Source: Raineyella sp. LH-20 | GTDB taxonomy: Bacteria; Actinomycetota; Actinomycetes; Propionibacteriales; Propionibacteriaceae | Reading direction: 5' to 3' | DNA length: 64,000 bases | Assembly: GCF_033110965.1 (NCBI RefSeq) | Contig: NZ_CP137003.1 | Span: 1,612,001 to 1,676,000 of the forward strand | Shown: piece after piece, positions 18,046 through 27,635 of the stretch | Position numbering within the stretch: the first letter of the stretch is position 1 | Layout of the letters: each line of letters begins with the position of its first letter | The notes under the pieces: model-generated | Database searches by the model: none | What the model was told of the DNA's origin: nothing | The model's input: only the letters and a program-made list of their open reading frames with translations | Made by a program: the position numbers and the translations under genes

Positions 18046-18142
18046 GACCCTCCGGCACAGCGTCGGCACAGAACCGTGACATCACCGCACTAGCGGTCCT
18101 TCCTACCGTCGATTCACTACTACCGGCTTCGTAAGGAGGACC

Positions 18143-19630
18143 ATGTTCGGTCTGACGGTCCGTCGGGAATTGACCCGACGGCGCAAGGAAACGATCATCA
18201 TCGCGCTCGGGATGGCGGTGGCCACCGCGCTGCTGATCGTCCTGAGCGGTGTCTCGGCGGGGATACGCAGCGGTCAGTCCCACGTGCTCCAGTCGCTGTA
18301 CGGGGTGGGGACCGACATCACCGTACGCCAGGTCGCTGCTCCCGGGAGTGGCGCAACCCCGGGCCAGCGGTTCGAGTTCGACCGCGGCCAGGGCTCCACC
18401 CAGAACGGCACCACCTCGCTGCAGTCCAGCCGGCTGGAGACGTCGCGAGGCAGTTCGACGCTCGACGCCGCCACGGTCGACACGGCGCGCGGGGCCACCG
18501 GGGTGTTCGCGGCGGCCGGCGTGCTCAACCTCAACCTGATGAACTTCTCCGGTGAGCTGCCGACCGGCACCTCGTCGGTGCCGGCACAGGGCTCGAGGAC
18601 CGCCCAGGGAGGGACGCCCGGCGGCGGGTTCGGCGGCGGCAGCTTCGGCTTCCAGCAGACCTCGGTGTCGGGTGTCGACCCGGCCTCGACCGAGCTCGGC
18701 CCGCTGGCCTCGGCCACCATCACCTCGGGCCGAGCGCTCGCAGCCTCGGACAACGACCAGGCCGTCGCCGTGATCAGCGCGACCTACGCCAGCACACAGA
18801 GCCTGAACGTCGACAGCACGATCACCATCGGCACCAGCACGGTCAAGGTGGTCGGGATCGCCTCCTCCGACTCGACCACCCTGTCGGACATCTACCTGCC
18901 ACTCGGCTTCGCCCAGAGCGCTTCGGGGGAGACCGGCAAGGTGAACGAGATCTACGTACGCGCCACCTCCGCCAGCCAGGTGGACGCCGCTGCGGCCGCG
19001 CTGCGCGCGGCGCTGCCCTCGACGACCGTCTCGACCCAGTCGGACCTCGCCTCGTCGGTCTCCGGATCGCTGGCCTCCGCCGCGAAGCTGACCGAGGGAT
19101 TGGGCCAGTGGGTCTCCGTGGCCACCCTGGTGCTCGCCTTCCTACTGGCGATCCTCTTCACCCTGTCGGGTGTCAACCGCCGCACCCGTGAGCTCGGCAC
19201 CCTGAAGGCCATCGGCTGGTCGAACAACCGGGTGATCGGGCAGATCACCGGCGAGGCGGCCGTACGTGCCGCGATCGGCGGACTGGTCGGCATCGTGCTC
19301 GGCATCGGCAGCATCGAGATCCTCAACACCGTCGGGATCACCCTGTCCGGATCGGCAGGTCTCGGATTCGGCCGACCCGGCGGCGGGGGCGGCATGCCGA
19401 GAATGCCCGGTGGCATCGCGAGCGCGGCGGCCGCCGGCGGGCAGCCGGTCGGTGCGGCCGCCGGGACCACCGCCAACGCGGTCCAGGTGATCCTGCACAG
19501 TCCGGTCCAGCCGGTCGTGCTGGCCCTCGGTCTCGCGGCGGCCGTCATCGGCGGCCTGCTGGCCGGACTGATCGGCGGATCACGCGCGGCCCGATTGAGC
19601 CCCGCCGTCGCCCTGCGAAGCATGGATTGA
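18143..19630 (+). CDS. ABC transporter permease (FtsX/MacB-like)
   Basis: 495 residues. An N-terminal transmembrane helix (about 17-38) is followed by a large extracytoplasmic domain (about 40-305) with Gly-rich low-complexity parts. Three C-terminal helices belong to the FtsX domain (LGQWVSVATLVLAFLLAILF near 317-336, then two more). The layout is that of MacB/LolCDE-type transporters that act mechanically on substrates outside the membrane. The ATPase gene follows 11 bp downstream. Substrate unknown. Confidence 0.88.
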   Translation: MFGLTVRRELTRRRKETIIIALGMAVATALLIVLSGVSAGIRSGQSHVLQSLYGVGTDITVRQVAAPGSGATPGQRFEFDRGQGSTQNGTTSLQSSRLETSRGSSTLDAATVDTARGATGVFAAAGVLNLNLMNFSGELPTGTSSVPAQGSRTAQGGTPGGGFGGGSFGFQQTSVSGVDPASTELGPLASATITSGRALAASDNDQAVAVISATYASTQSLNVDSTITIGTSTVKVVGIASSDSTTLSDIYLPLGFAQSASGETGKVNEIYVRATSASQVDAAAAALRAALPSTTVSTQSDLASSVSGSLASAAKLTEGLGQWVSVATLVLAFLLAILFTLSGVNRRTRELGTLKAIGWSNNRVIGQITGEAAVRAAIGGLVGIVLGIGSIEILNTVGITLSGSAGLGFGRPGGGGGMPRMPGGIASAAAAGGQPVGAAAGTTANAVQVILHSPVQPVVLALGLAAAVIGGLLAGLIGGSRAARLSPAVALRSMD

Positions 19631-19641
19631 GGAGCACAACG

Positions 19642-20307
19642 ATGTACCAGCTGTCACACGTCAACAAGACCTACCAGGGCAAGCGGACCGTGGTCGCGCT
19701 GAGGGACGTCGACCTGGAGATCCCCGACGGTCAGATGGTGGCCATCCAGGGACCCACCGGGGGAGGCAAGTCGACCCTGTTGCAGATGCTCGGCGGACTG
19801 GACCGCCCCACCGGCGGCCGGGTGGCGATGGCGGGCGATGACCTGGCCGCCATGAAGGAAGGGGCGTTGACCAAGGTCCGCGCCGACGAGATCGGCTTCG
19901 TCTTCCAGGCGTTCAACCTGATCCCGACCCTGTCGGCCCGGGAGAACGTCGAGTGCGCCCTCGTCCCGGGGCGGGTGTCAGCGGCCGATCGGCGCCGACG
20001 GGCCCAGGAGGCACTCGAGGCGGTGGGATTGGGCAGTCGCGCGGACCATCTGCCGGGCGAGCTGTCCGGCGGGCAGCAGCAGCGTGTCGCGATCGCCCGG
20101 GCACTGGTCAAGGACCCCAAGGTGCTGCTCGCCGACGAACCGACCGGCAACCTGGACGAAGCCATGCGGGACGAGATCATGGAACTCCTGGAGACCTACT
20201 GGCGCGACAACCAGCTGACCATGGTGATCGTCACCCACGATTCAGCCGTCGCGGCACGCGCCCAGCGCCGGCTGCGGATCGTGGCCGGTGAGGTCTCCGA
20301 GGGCTGA
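19642..20307 (+). CDS. ABC transporter ATP-binding protein (MacB/LolD type)
   Basis: 221-residue ATPase from ATG at 19642. It has Walker [12 protein letters not shown], signature [15 protein letters not shown], Walker [13 protein letters not shown] and the switch His in VIVTHDS. It pairs with the FtsX-type permease directly upstream. The two form a complete half-transporter without a periplasmic adaptor in the window. Confidence 0.93.
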   Translation: MYQLSHVNKTYQGKRTVVALRDVDLEIPDGQMVAIQGPTGGGKSTLLQMLGGLDRPTGGRVAMAGDDLAAMKEGALTKVRADEIGFVFQAFNLIPTLSARENVECALVPGRVSAADRRRRAQEALEAVGLGSRADHLPGELSGGQQQRVAIARALVKDPKVLLADEPTGNLDEAMRDEIMELLETYWRDNQLTMVIVTHDSAVAARAQRRLRIVAGEVSEG

Positions 20308-20420
20308 CCGCGGGCGCGGCGGCGCCGGTCTCGTCGGGGCCCGACGTTCCGGAACGCAACAGCGTGGGCCGAGAACCAACGGTGCGGTCCGAGCAACCAA
20401 CAGTGTGATCCGGGCCACGG

Positions 20421-20474
20421 CGATAGACGGAGCCTATGGCGCGATAGCACAAGTTCGATCGAAATCGTCTATCG
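20421..20474. promoter_or_regulatory. Probable OxyR operator upstream of ahpC
   Basis: ATAG-N7-CTAT (20423-20437), a further ATAG at 20444 and an inverted CTATCG at 20469-20474 resemble the ATAG/CTAT quarter sites of OxyR boxes, although the spacing between halves (6 instead of 7) is not ideal. A TATAAG hexamer near 20491 could be a -10 element. An OxyR gene lies in the same cluster, and ahpC is a standard OxyR target. The 235-bp gap also holds a perfect palindrome, CGTTCCGGAACG, at about 20345. Confidence 0.5.
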
Positions 20475-20542
20475 AAGTCAGGTCAACCGATATAAGGTCT
20501 GTATTGCAGTCAGCAAGTCGTCTACTCAAAGGGGTTCACCCG

Positions 20543-21106
20543 ATGTCGCTCATGAACACCAAGATCCTGCCGTTCACCACGCAGGCCTTCCACCAGGGCA
20601 AGTTCGTCGAGGTTTCCGAGAAGGACACCGCCGGCAAGTGGTCGGTCTTCTTCTTCTACCCGGCCGACTTCACCTTCGTCTGCCCGACCGAGCTCGGCGA
20701 CATGGCCGACCACTACGAGGAGCTGCAGAAGCTGGGCGTCGAGGTCTTCTCCGTGTCCACCGACTCGCACTTCGTGCACAAGGCCTGGCACGACTCGTCG
20801 GAAGAGGTCGGCAAGATCCAGTACTTCATGCTGGGTGACTCCAACGGCACCATCACCAACAACTTCGACAACATGCGTCCGGGTGCCGGCCAGGCCGACC
20901 GCGCGACGTTCCTCGTCGACCCCGAGGGCACCATCCAGTACATCGAGACGACCGCCGAGGGCATCGGCCGTGAGGCCGGCCAGCTGATCCGCAAGATCAA
21001 GGCCGCTCAGTACGTCGCCGCCCACCCGGGTGAGGTCTGCCCGGCCAAGTGGGAAGAGGGCGAAGCCACCCTCACCCCCGGCATCGACCTCGTCGGCAAG
21101 ATCTGA
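20543..21106 (+). CDS. ahpC: Alkyl hydroperoxide reductase subunit C (2-Cys peroxiredoxin)
   Basis: 187 residues. It reduces organic peroxides and H2O2 in the cytoplasm and is re-reduced by AhpF. The peroxidatic Cys47 is in [11 protein letters not shown] and the resolving Cys166 in [10 protein letters not shown]. Both are in the usual places for the AhpC/Prx1 class. The ATG at 20543 is preceded by CAAAGGGG. A strong hairpin separates it from ahpF. Confidence 0.97.
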   Translation: MSLMNTKILPFTTQAFHQGKFVEVSEKDTAGKWSVFFFYPADFTFVCPTELGDMADHYEELQKLGVEVFSVSTDSHFVHKAWHDSSEEVGKIQYFMLGDSNGTITNNFDNMRPGAGQADRATFLVDPEGTIQYIETTAEGIGREAGQLIRKIKAAQYVAAHPGEVCPAKWEEGEATLTPGIDLVGKI

Positions 21107-21140
21107 TCCTCGTCGATCTGAGTACCAGCCGAGGGTGAGT

Positions 21141-21171
21141 GGTGGGTGCCCGGTCCGGCCGGGCACCCACC
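21141..21171 (+). terminator. Strong hairpin between ahpC and ahpF
   Basis: GGTGGGTGCCCGG pairs perfectly with CCGGGCACCCACC (13 bp) around a five-base loop, 35 bp after the ahpC stop. No T-tract follows. It may partly terminate after ahpC, giving much more AhpC than AhpF, or protect the ahpC mRNA 3' end. Confidence 0.6.
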
Positions 21172-21304
21172 GTCCCGCTCATCGCCCGCCCGTACGCCTG
21201 ATCTCGCCCGTACGCCGGATCCCGCTCGTACGTCGCGGCTTCCCACCATCGCCTCCGCGCCCCAGCGGCGCGTCATCCGTCGACCCCGCATCCTGGAGGA
21301 CCCC

Positions 21305-22882
21305 ATGCTCGACGCCACCCTCAAGAACCAGCTGCAGCGGCAGTACCTCACCCTGCTCACCGAGCCGATCGAGCTCGTCAGCTCCCTGGACGACCGTCCG
21401 AAGTCGCGGGAGATGGCCGAACTGCTCGAGGAGATCGCCGGGCTGTCGGACAAGGTCACCTATCGCCGGGCCGACGACGACGTACGCCGTCCGTCCTTTG
21501 CGATCACCCGCCCGGGCGCCGACATCTCCATCCGCTTCGCCGGCATCCCGATGGGGCACGAGTTCAGCTCGCTGGTCCTCGCCCTGCTCCAGGTCGGCGG
21601 CGTGCCGGTCAAGGAGGACGCCGAGACGATCGAGGCGGTCAAGGGTCTCGAGGGCGACTACGAGTTCGTCACGTACATGTCGCTGACCTGCCAGAACTGC
21701 CCGACCGTCGTCCAGGCGCTGAACGCGATGGCTGTCCTCAACCCGCGGATCAAGCACACCGCCGTCGAGGGGTCGCTGTTCCAGGACGAGATCGAGGAGC
21801 GTCGCATCCTCGCCGTCCCCACGATCTACCTGAACGGTGAGGAGTGGGGCTCGGGACGTACGGACATGAAGCAGTTCGTCGAGCGTCTCGACCACCACGC
21901 CGCGGCGCGCACCGCTGCGAAGCTCGACGAGCGCGACCCGTACGACGTGCTGGTCGTCGGCGGCGGGCCGGCCGGCGCCGCGGCCGCCATCTACGCCGCC
22001 CGCAAGGGCATCCGCACCGGGATGGCCTGCGAGCGGATCGGTGGCCAGGTGCTCGACACGATGACCATCGAGAACCACATCTCGCAGGTCCGCACCGAGG
22101 GCCCCACCCTGGGCGCGGCGTACGGCCAGCATATGAGCGCGTACGACATCGACCAGATCGCCGGCGTCCGGGCCACCGGGCTGGTGCCCGGCCTGGACGG
22201 CGACCTGCACACCGTCGAGTTCGAGGGCGGCGGCTCGCTGCGGGCGCGGATGGTGATCCTGGCTGCCGGCGCCCGGTGGCGTACGCTCGGCGTCCCCGGC
22301 GAGGCCGACTACCGCAACAAGGGTGTCTCGTTCTGCCCGCATTGCGACGGGCCGCTGTTCAAGGGCAAGCCGATCGCCGTGGTCGGCGGCGGCAACTCCG
22401 GTGTCGAGGCCGCGATCGACCTGGCCGGCGTCGCCGAGAGCGTCACCGTCCTGGAGTTCCTCGACCAGCTCAAGGCCGACGAGGTGCTGCTGCGGAAGCT
22501 GGACAGCCTGCCCAACGCCGAGGTGATCACCTCGGCCCGGACCACCCAGGTGGACGGCGACGGTGGGCAGATGACCGGCCTGCAGTACGAGGACCGGACG
22601 AGCGGGGAGCTGCGCACCCTGGACGTCGACGGGGTGTTCGTCCAGATCGGCCTGCTGCCCAACACCGACTGGCTGAAGGGCTCGGTCGAGCTCACCCCGC
22701 GCGGCGAGGTCGTCATCAACGAGAAGGGCGAGACGAGCATCCCGGGCATCTACGGCGCCGGCGATTGCACGACGGTCCCGTTCAAGCAGATCGTGGTCGC
22801 CGAGGGGTCCGGTGCCACCGCGGCGCTGAGCGCCTTCGAGCATCTGATCCGCACCACGGCCCCCGCCGTCGCCTCACTCTGA
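21305..22882 (+). CDS. ahpF: Alkyl hydroperoxide reductase subunit F (flavoprotein disulfide reductase)
   Basis: 525 residues, the normal AhpF length. It passes electrons from NADH/NADPH to AhpC. The N-terminal double-thioredoxin domain carries CQNC (129-132). The FAD-binding GGGPAG is near 219-224, the second dinucleotide site GGGNSG near 365, and the thioredoxin-reductase-like redox pair CPHC at 344-347. The C-terminal [20 protein letters not shown] closes the FAD site. Operon order is ahpC-ahpF-oxyR on one strand. Confidence 0.97.
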   Translation: MLDATLKNQLQRQYLTLLTEPIELVSSLDDRPKSREMAELLEEIAGLSDKVTYRRADDDVRRPSFAITRPGADISIRFAGIPMGHEFSSLVLALLQVGGVPVKEDAETIEAVKGLEGDYEFVTYMSLTCQNCPTVVQALNAMAVLNPRIKHTAVEGSLFQDEIEERRILAVPTIYLNGEEWGSGRTDMKQFVERLDHHAAARTAAKLDERDPYDVLVVGGGPAGAAAAIYAARKGIRTGMACERIGGQVLDTMTIENHISQVRTEGPTLGAAYGQHMSAYDIDQIAGVRATGLVPGLDGDLHTVEFEGGGSLRARMVILAAGARWRTLGVPGEADYRNKGVSFCPHCDGPLFKGKPIAVVGGGNSGVEAAIDLAGVAESVTVLEFLDQLKADEVLLRKLDSLPNAEVITSARTTQVDGDGGQMTGLQYEDRTSGELRTLDVDGVFVQIGLLPNTDWLKGSVELTPRGEVVINEKGETSIPGIYGAGDCTTVPFKQIVVAEGSGATAALSAFEHLIRTTAPAVASL

Positions 22883-22889
22883 TGCACCG

Positions 22890-23804
22890 ATGAACCTGCG
22901 TGACCTCGAGTACCTCGTGGCCTTGCACGAGCATCGCCACTTCGGCCGCGCGGCCGCGGCGTGCTTCGTCAGCCAGCCGACGCTGTCGACCCAGGTGCGC
23001 AAACTGGAGGCCGAGCTCGGTGTGGAGCTGATCGAGCGCAGCTCGCGCAGTGTCATCTTCACCGCCGTCGGGGAAGCGGTCGTCGTCCGGGCCGGCCGCA
23101 TCCTCGCCGACGCCGAGGACATCCGGGGGCTGGCCCGACAGGCCCGCAAGCCGCACGCCGGCACCATCCGGCTCGGACTGTTCCCGACGCTGGGGCCCTA
23201 CCTGCTGCCGCACATCGTTCCCGAACTGCGTCACCGGTTCCCCGGGCTGGAGATCCTCCTGGTGGAGGAGAAGACCGCTGTGCTGTTGGACGAACTGCGC
23301 AGTGGAGCGCTCGACGCCGCCGCGGTGGCGCTGCCGGTGGTCGATGAGACCCTGCACATCGAGCCGCTCTTCCGGGAGGACTTCGTCTTCGCAGCCCCGG
23401 TCGGCGACGCGGTCGCCGAGGGCGACGGGCCGCTCGATCCGGCGGCGCTGGACGGGGAGGACCTGCTGCTGCTGACCGAGGGGCACTGTCTGCGCGACCA
23501 GGCCCTGGAGATCTGCGCCGAGACCGGGGCCACCGAGCACGTCGGCTTCCGGGCGACGAGTCTGGAGACGCTGCGGCACATGGTGGCCGCAGGGGTCGGC
23601 GCGACGTTGCTGCCCGAGCTCGCCGTCTCCGCTCCGGTGACCCCCAATCCGGGGATCGCCCTGCGGCGCTTCCAGGAGCCGGCGCCGCACCGCGACATCG
23701 CCCTGCTGTGGCGGCGGACCAGCGTCTTCCGTGACCTGTTGCCGGAGATCGCGGCGGTGCTGCGTGATCTCCCGGGTGGGCTGGTACGTCCGCTGGCCGC
23801 CTGA
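22890..23804 (+). CDS. oxyR: Peroxide-sensing LysR regulator OxyR
   Basis: 304 residues. The N-terminal winged helix has CFVSQPTLSTQVRKLEAELG. The regulatory domain contains TEGHCLRDQALEIC with Cys200 and Cys209, which match in context and spacing the redox cysteines 199/208 of E. coli OxyR. FRATSLETLRHMVAAG follows, also an OxyR hallmark. It starts 7 bp after ahpF, so the sensor is probably in the regulon operon itself. In many actinobacteria oxyR is instead divergent from ahpC. Confidence 0.94.
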   Translation: MNLRDLEYLVALHEHRHFGRAAAACFVSQPTLSTQVRKLEAELGVELIERSSRSVIFTAVGEAVVVRAGRILADAEDIRGLARQARKPHAGTIRLGLFPTLGPYLLPHIVPELRHRFPGLEILLVEEKTAVLLDELRSGALDAAAVALPVVDETLHIEPLFREDFVFAAPVGDAVAEGDGPLDPAALDGEDLLLLTEGHCLRDQALEICAETGATEHVGFRATSLETLRHMVAAGVGATLLPELAVSAPVTPNPGIALRRFQEPAPHRDIALLWRRTSVFRDLLPEIAAVLRDLPGGLVRPLAA

Positions 23805-23854
23805 GGGACCGTACGTACGCAGACAGCCTGAGGGACCGTACGTCCGCAGACGAA

Positions 23855-23914
23855 CAGCCGCGGATCCCGGGCCACGGCGATGGTTTCGCTGTGGTGGTGC
23901 GGGATCCGCGGCTG
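23855..23914. terminator. Long hairpin between convergent oxyR and membrane protein gene
   Basis: CAGCCGCGGATCCCG (23855-23869) pairs perfectly with CGGGATCCGCGGCTG (23900-23914), and an inner CCAC/GTGG plus GCGA/TCGC stem extends it. It lies in the convergent gap 23805-23993 and is probably a bidirectional terminator. Before it, a 26-27 bp unit (GCCTGAGGGACCGTACGT) is directly repeated twice. Confidence 0.7.
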
Positions 23915-23993
23915 TGGTGCAGCGGGTGCGACCGGTGTGGCGCTTGCTGGCGTGGTCGCGGCGGCGCTGCCGGCGCGGAGTGACGGCTCCGAC

Positions 23994-24533
23994 TCAGGCG
24001 TTCGTCTTCTTGCTGCGCAGCGGGCCCCAGCCGAGGATGCCGAGGATCACGGCGACGACGATCGCGGCGATGCCGACGTACAGAGCGATCTGGCCGACGA
24101 GCCACCAGGCGTAGGCGTTCAGCAGCGCGCCGCGCAGCATGTCACCCTGGAAGAGGGACGTCTTCAGGTCGGCGAGCTTCTTCACCTGGGCCGGATCGGC
24201 GTTCGGATCCTTCGCCAGTGCGCTGCCGGCGCTGGAGATCTCGCTGTAGCTCTTGCCCTGGCTCGAGGCGTTCATGTGCACCAGGATGTAGTGGTTGGCG
24301 TAGGCTTGGGCCTTCGGGCCACTGTCGAGCGGGGTGCCGGCGTACTTGGTCAGGTTCGCCTTCATCTCGTCGGTGGTGAGGGCGGCTCCGGCGGGCATCG
24401 TGATCCGCTCCTGGCTCAGCTGGCCCTTCACGTAACCGTTGGCGAAGTTGCCGCCGATGATGGCGGCGATGCCCACGACCACCAGCACGACAGCCACCAC
24501 TCTGCTCAGAACACCGTAGACGACGCGTTCCAT
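23994..24533 (-). CDS. Membrane protein of unknown function
   Basis: 179 residues from ATG at 24533. It has an N-terminal transmembrane helix (about 9-30), a roughly 110-residue loop that begins ANGYVKGQLSQERI, and a second helix (about 145-170) with a short basic tail. I do not recognise the family, but the pattern resembles conserved two-helix actinobacterial membrane proteins. The 323 bp upstream (24534-24856) is more AT-rich than its neighbours, with several short inverted repeats (ATACAC/GTGTAT near 24660), and probably holds the promoter. Confidence 0.6.
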   Translation of the reverse strand: MERVVYGVLSRVVAVVLVVVGIAAIIGGNFANGYVKGQLSQERITMPAGAALTTDEMKANLTKYAGTPLDSGPKAQAYANHYILVHMNASSQGKSYSEISSAGSALAKDPNADPAQVKKLADLKTSLFQGDMLRGALLNAYAWWLVGQIALYVGIAAIVVAVILGILGWGPLRSKKTNA

Positions 24534-24856
24534 GATCGGTCCCTCTTCCTCTCCATTGGTTTGGGGGGTACTCCGTTGCAGTGGGTTGTATGAGTTGCAT
24601 TGGGTACGAATGAAAAGTACATCACCGGTCGACGTAGTACGACATTCTGTAGGAGAGATACACCTGTGTATTCGAATGGTCAACTTTCCTGTGAGGTCGG
24701 ATCGCCCGATCCGCGGAATGACGCCAATCGTGGTGTACCCCCGGTGGGTATTCACAGGTAAATGCAAGTGACCTGGGTCACCGCTCGGAGGCCATCTCCG
24801 CACCCGTTCCGGCCGCGGATGAGGTCAGCGAGGTCTACCGGGGTGGGGTATCGCCG

Positions 24857-27475
24857 TCAGCCGCGCAGCCGCGGTCGGGTGGCGTACGACGGTGAGGCGA
24901 ACCGCTCCGCCGGGTCGCCGCGGGTGGCGACGGCCATGTACGACAGCCAGGTCTTGGCCGGGTAGCCCGAGCCGAAGAAGGTCTGGTCGCCGGGTGCCGA
25001 GTACGGGTCGAGGTCGGACTGGCCGTCGGCGCCGGCGACGTACATCACTGCGGTGGAGACCCGTGTCGTGGCGCCGATGAACCAGGCGGCGTAGATCTTG
25101 TCCTCCGCGCCGGCGGTGCCGGTCTTGCCGGCGACCGGGAGGCCGAGGGCCGCCGCCGTGGTGCCGGTGCCGGCGCGGGTCACCTGCTGCAAGGCGTACG
25201 TGGCGTTGTTGGCGATGTCGGACTCGATCGCCTGCTCGCCCTTGGTCTCGGCGCTGTAGAGCACGGTGCCGTTCATGTCACGCACCTCGCGGACCACGTG
25301 CGGGGCATAGCGAGTGCCGCCGTTGGTGATGGTGGCGTACGCGGTGGCCATGTTCAGCGGGCTGACCTCGGGCTCACCGAGGACCATCCGGTCGTAGTTG
25401 CCCCAGCCGGTGCCGCTCGGGGCGCCGGCGTCGTTGGCGGCCTTCATCACCTTCTTCGGGCCGTCCTGCATCTGGTGGACCATGTCGACGAAGGCGGTGT
25501 TGATCGACTCCTGGGTGGCGTACTGCAGCGACACCGCGGGGCCGTAGTTGGTGTTGAACTCGTTGCGGACCGGCATCGGTTGCCGGTCCAGCTGGAAGGT
25601 GTTGCCCTTGAACGTCGACTGCAGGGTGAAGCCGTCCCGCAGTCCGGCGACGACGCCGAACGCCTTGAAGGTCGAGCCGGTCATCCGGGGAGTGGTGGCC
25701 CAGTTGCGGGAGTTCTTCACGAAGTCGTCGCCACCGTAGAGGGCCAGCACCTCGCCGGTGCGACTGTCGACGGAGGCGATGGCGGCGTGCAGGTCAGGAC
25801 TCGGCGACCCGGAGGCGTCGGCCACCGCCTTCTGCTCGTAGCGCTGGGCGGCGTCCTCGGCGGCCTGCTGCGCCTTGGGATCGAAGGTGGTGGTGACCCG
25901 CAGTCCGCCGCCGTTGATCTGCGCCTCGCTGAAGCCGACCTTCGTGAGCTCCTGCTCGACCATGTTGACCAGGAAACCCTGCGGGCCGGTGTAGCGCTCG
26001 CCGGCGGCCTGCACCGGTGTCGCCGGCATGTGGCCGTGGAACTCGTCGTACTGGGCCGGCGTGATGGTGCCCATCTCCCGCATGCCGGACAGCACGTACT
26101 CGTAGCGGGCCTGGAGCCGGGGCAGGTTGTCCTGGTCGACCGACGGGTCGAGGATCGAGGAGTTCTGGATCACCGCCGCCAGCACGGCACTCTGGCCGAC
26201 CGTGAGGTGCTTGGCGTCGGTGCCGAACCACGCCTGCGCCGCGGCCTGCACGCCGTACGCGTCGCGGCCGAAGAAGACGGTGTTGAGGTAGTCGCCGAGG
26301 ATCCGGTCCTTGGAGCGGTCGTGGTCGAGCTTCAGGGCGTACGCGATCTCCTTGATCTTGCGGCTGAGCGTACGGTCCTGCGAGAGGTAGACCAGCTTGA
26401 CGTACTGCTGGGTGATCGTCGACCCGCCCTGCACCTGTTTGCCGCTGATCGTCGCCACCGCCGCCCGGGCCATCCCGGGCACCGAGATGCCGGGGTCGGT
26501 CCAGAAGGACCGGTTCTCCGCCGCGATCGCCGCGTTCTTCATCGAGGTGGGGATGTCGCCGTACGGCAGGGTGGTGCGGTTCTGCACCGCCAGGGTGCTC
26601 AGCGCGGTCTTGCCGTCGCCGAAGTAGATGGCGGTGGTGTTGCTGGTGAAGTCCGCATTGGTGTGGTCGAGATCGGTGCGGGCGTAGAGCAGGCCGGCGC
26701 CGGCCCCGGAGCCCAGCACCACCAGGGCGACGACGGCGACGGCGAGCTGGACCAGCCGACGGCCTCGCGGCAGGCGGTCGCGCAGCCGCAGCGGGGGGTG
26801 CGTCGTCTCCGGGTCGAGGTGGGACCAGTGCGACCGCAGCGACACCGCGTCGCCGAAGCTCTCCGGGTCCTCACCGACCCGTTCGTACGACGGCGGGTCC
26901 GCCGGCCCGTCCGGACCGTACGCGTGGCGGGCGGCTGCGGCACCGGGGTGGTCGAAGCCGGGGGAGAGGATCCTGCCGAGCGGGCCCCGCTCGGCGAGGC
27001 CGCCGGTCACGCCCGCCCCGACCGGTTCCGGGAACAGGGCCGGGCGGTCGGCGAGCACGGTGGCTGTTCCCGCGCTGAGTGCCGCCCCGCCGGCGAGGGC
27101 TGTTCCCACGCTGAGTGTCGCCCCGCCGGCGAGGGCTGTTCCCGCGGGGAGTGCTGCGGCCTGCGGGGCGTACGCGTCGGGGGTGGTCGTCCGGGCCGGC
27201 GCGGATGGCGGCAGGAGCTCCGCCGGCAGAGCGGAGTGCCCGGTCTCCAGGGCCGACGGGATCCGATCCGGTGGTGGGGTGGGGATCGGGCGCCAGCCGT
27301 CCGTCGTGTGCCGCCCGGGCCGGTGGCCGGGGCCGGTCGGAGCGCCGCCCGCCGCCGCGACCCGGTGAGCGTGGAGCCGAGCACGATAGGTCCCTGCCGC
27401 GCCGGAGCCCGACCGGCCGTCGCCGAAGGGCGCCGGTTGCGGGATTCCGTGCGACGGGTGACGTACGTCGGTCAT
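24857..27475 (-). CDS. Bifunctional penicillin-binding protein (class A, glycosyltransferase 51 plus transpeptidase)
   Basis: 872 residues from ATG at 27475. Its cytoplasmic N-terminal part (about 1-235) is long and low-complexity, with repeated Ala/Gly runs such as AGGATLSVGTALAGGAALS. A transmembrane helix follows (about 240-265). The GT51 domain has AAIAAENRSFWTDPGIS, and the transpeptidase domain has STFK in TGSTFKAFG, SIN in SINTAF and KTG in AGKTGTAG. It polymerises and cross-links peptidoglycan. The NlpC/P60 hydrolase gene lies upstream on the same strand. Confidence 0.93.
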   Translation of the reverse strand: MTDVRHPSHGIPQPAPFGDGRSGSGAAGTYRARLHAHRVAAAGGAPTGPGHRPGRHTTDGWRPIPTPPPDRIPSALETGHSALPAELLPPSAPARTTTPDAYAPQAAALPAGTALAGGATLSVGTALAGGAALSAGTATVLADRPALFPEPVGAGVTGGLAERGPLGRILSPGFDHPGAAAARHAYGPDGPADPPSYERVGEDPESFGDAVSLRSHWSHLDPETTHPPLRLRDRLPRGRRLVQLAVAVVALVVLGSGAGAGLLYARTDLDHTNADFTSNTTAIYFGDGKTALSTLAVQNRTTLPYGDIPTSMKNAAIAAENRSFWTDPGISVPGMARAAVATISGKQVQGGSTITQQYVKLVYLSQDRTLSRKIKEIAYALKLDHDRSKDRILGDYLNTVFFGRDAYGVQAAAQAWFGTDAKHLTVGQSAVLAAVIQNSSILDPSVDQDNLPRLQARYEYVLSGMREMGTITPAQYDEFHGHMPATPVQAAGERYTGPQGFLVNMVEQELTKVGFSEAQINGGGLRVTTTFDPKAQQAAEDAAQRYEQKAVADASGSPSPDLHAAIASVDSRTGEVLALYGGDDFVKNSRNWATTPRMTGSTFKAFGVVAGLRDGFTLQSTFKGNTFQLDRQPMPVRNEFNTNYGPAVSLQYATQESINTAFVDMVHQMQDGPKKVMKAANDAGAPSGTGWGNYDRMVLGEPEVSPLNMATAYATITNGGTRYAPHVVREVRDMNGTVLYSAETKGEQAIESDIANNATYALQQVTRAGTGTTAAALGLPVAGKTGTAGAEDKIYAAWFIGATTRVSTAVMYVAGADGQSDLDPYSAPGDQTFFGSGYPAKTWLSYMAVATRGDPAERFASPSYATRPRLRG

Positions 27476-27576
27476 GACCACCTCGGGGACCGGGACAGAG
27501 AGCGGGCGGTGTGGCGCGGCGCCGGGAGTGACCCCGGGCACTCGCTCACGGTAGTCGATCGATCGGCCCGGGATCG

Positions 27577-27609
27577 CACGACGCCCCCGGCGGTGCCGAG
27601 GGCGTCGTG
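27577..27609 (-). terminator. Hairpin downstream of the NlpC/P60 gene
   Basis: CACGACGCCC and GGGCGTCGTG (10-bp stem, 13-base loop) lie between the NlpC/P60 stop (27636) and the penicillin-binding protein start (27475), both on the minus strand. It probably terminates the hydrolase transcript. Confidence 0.55.
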
Positions 27610-27635
27610 GCGAGTCACGGGGACGGGTGCCGGGA

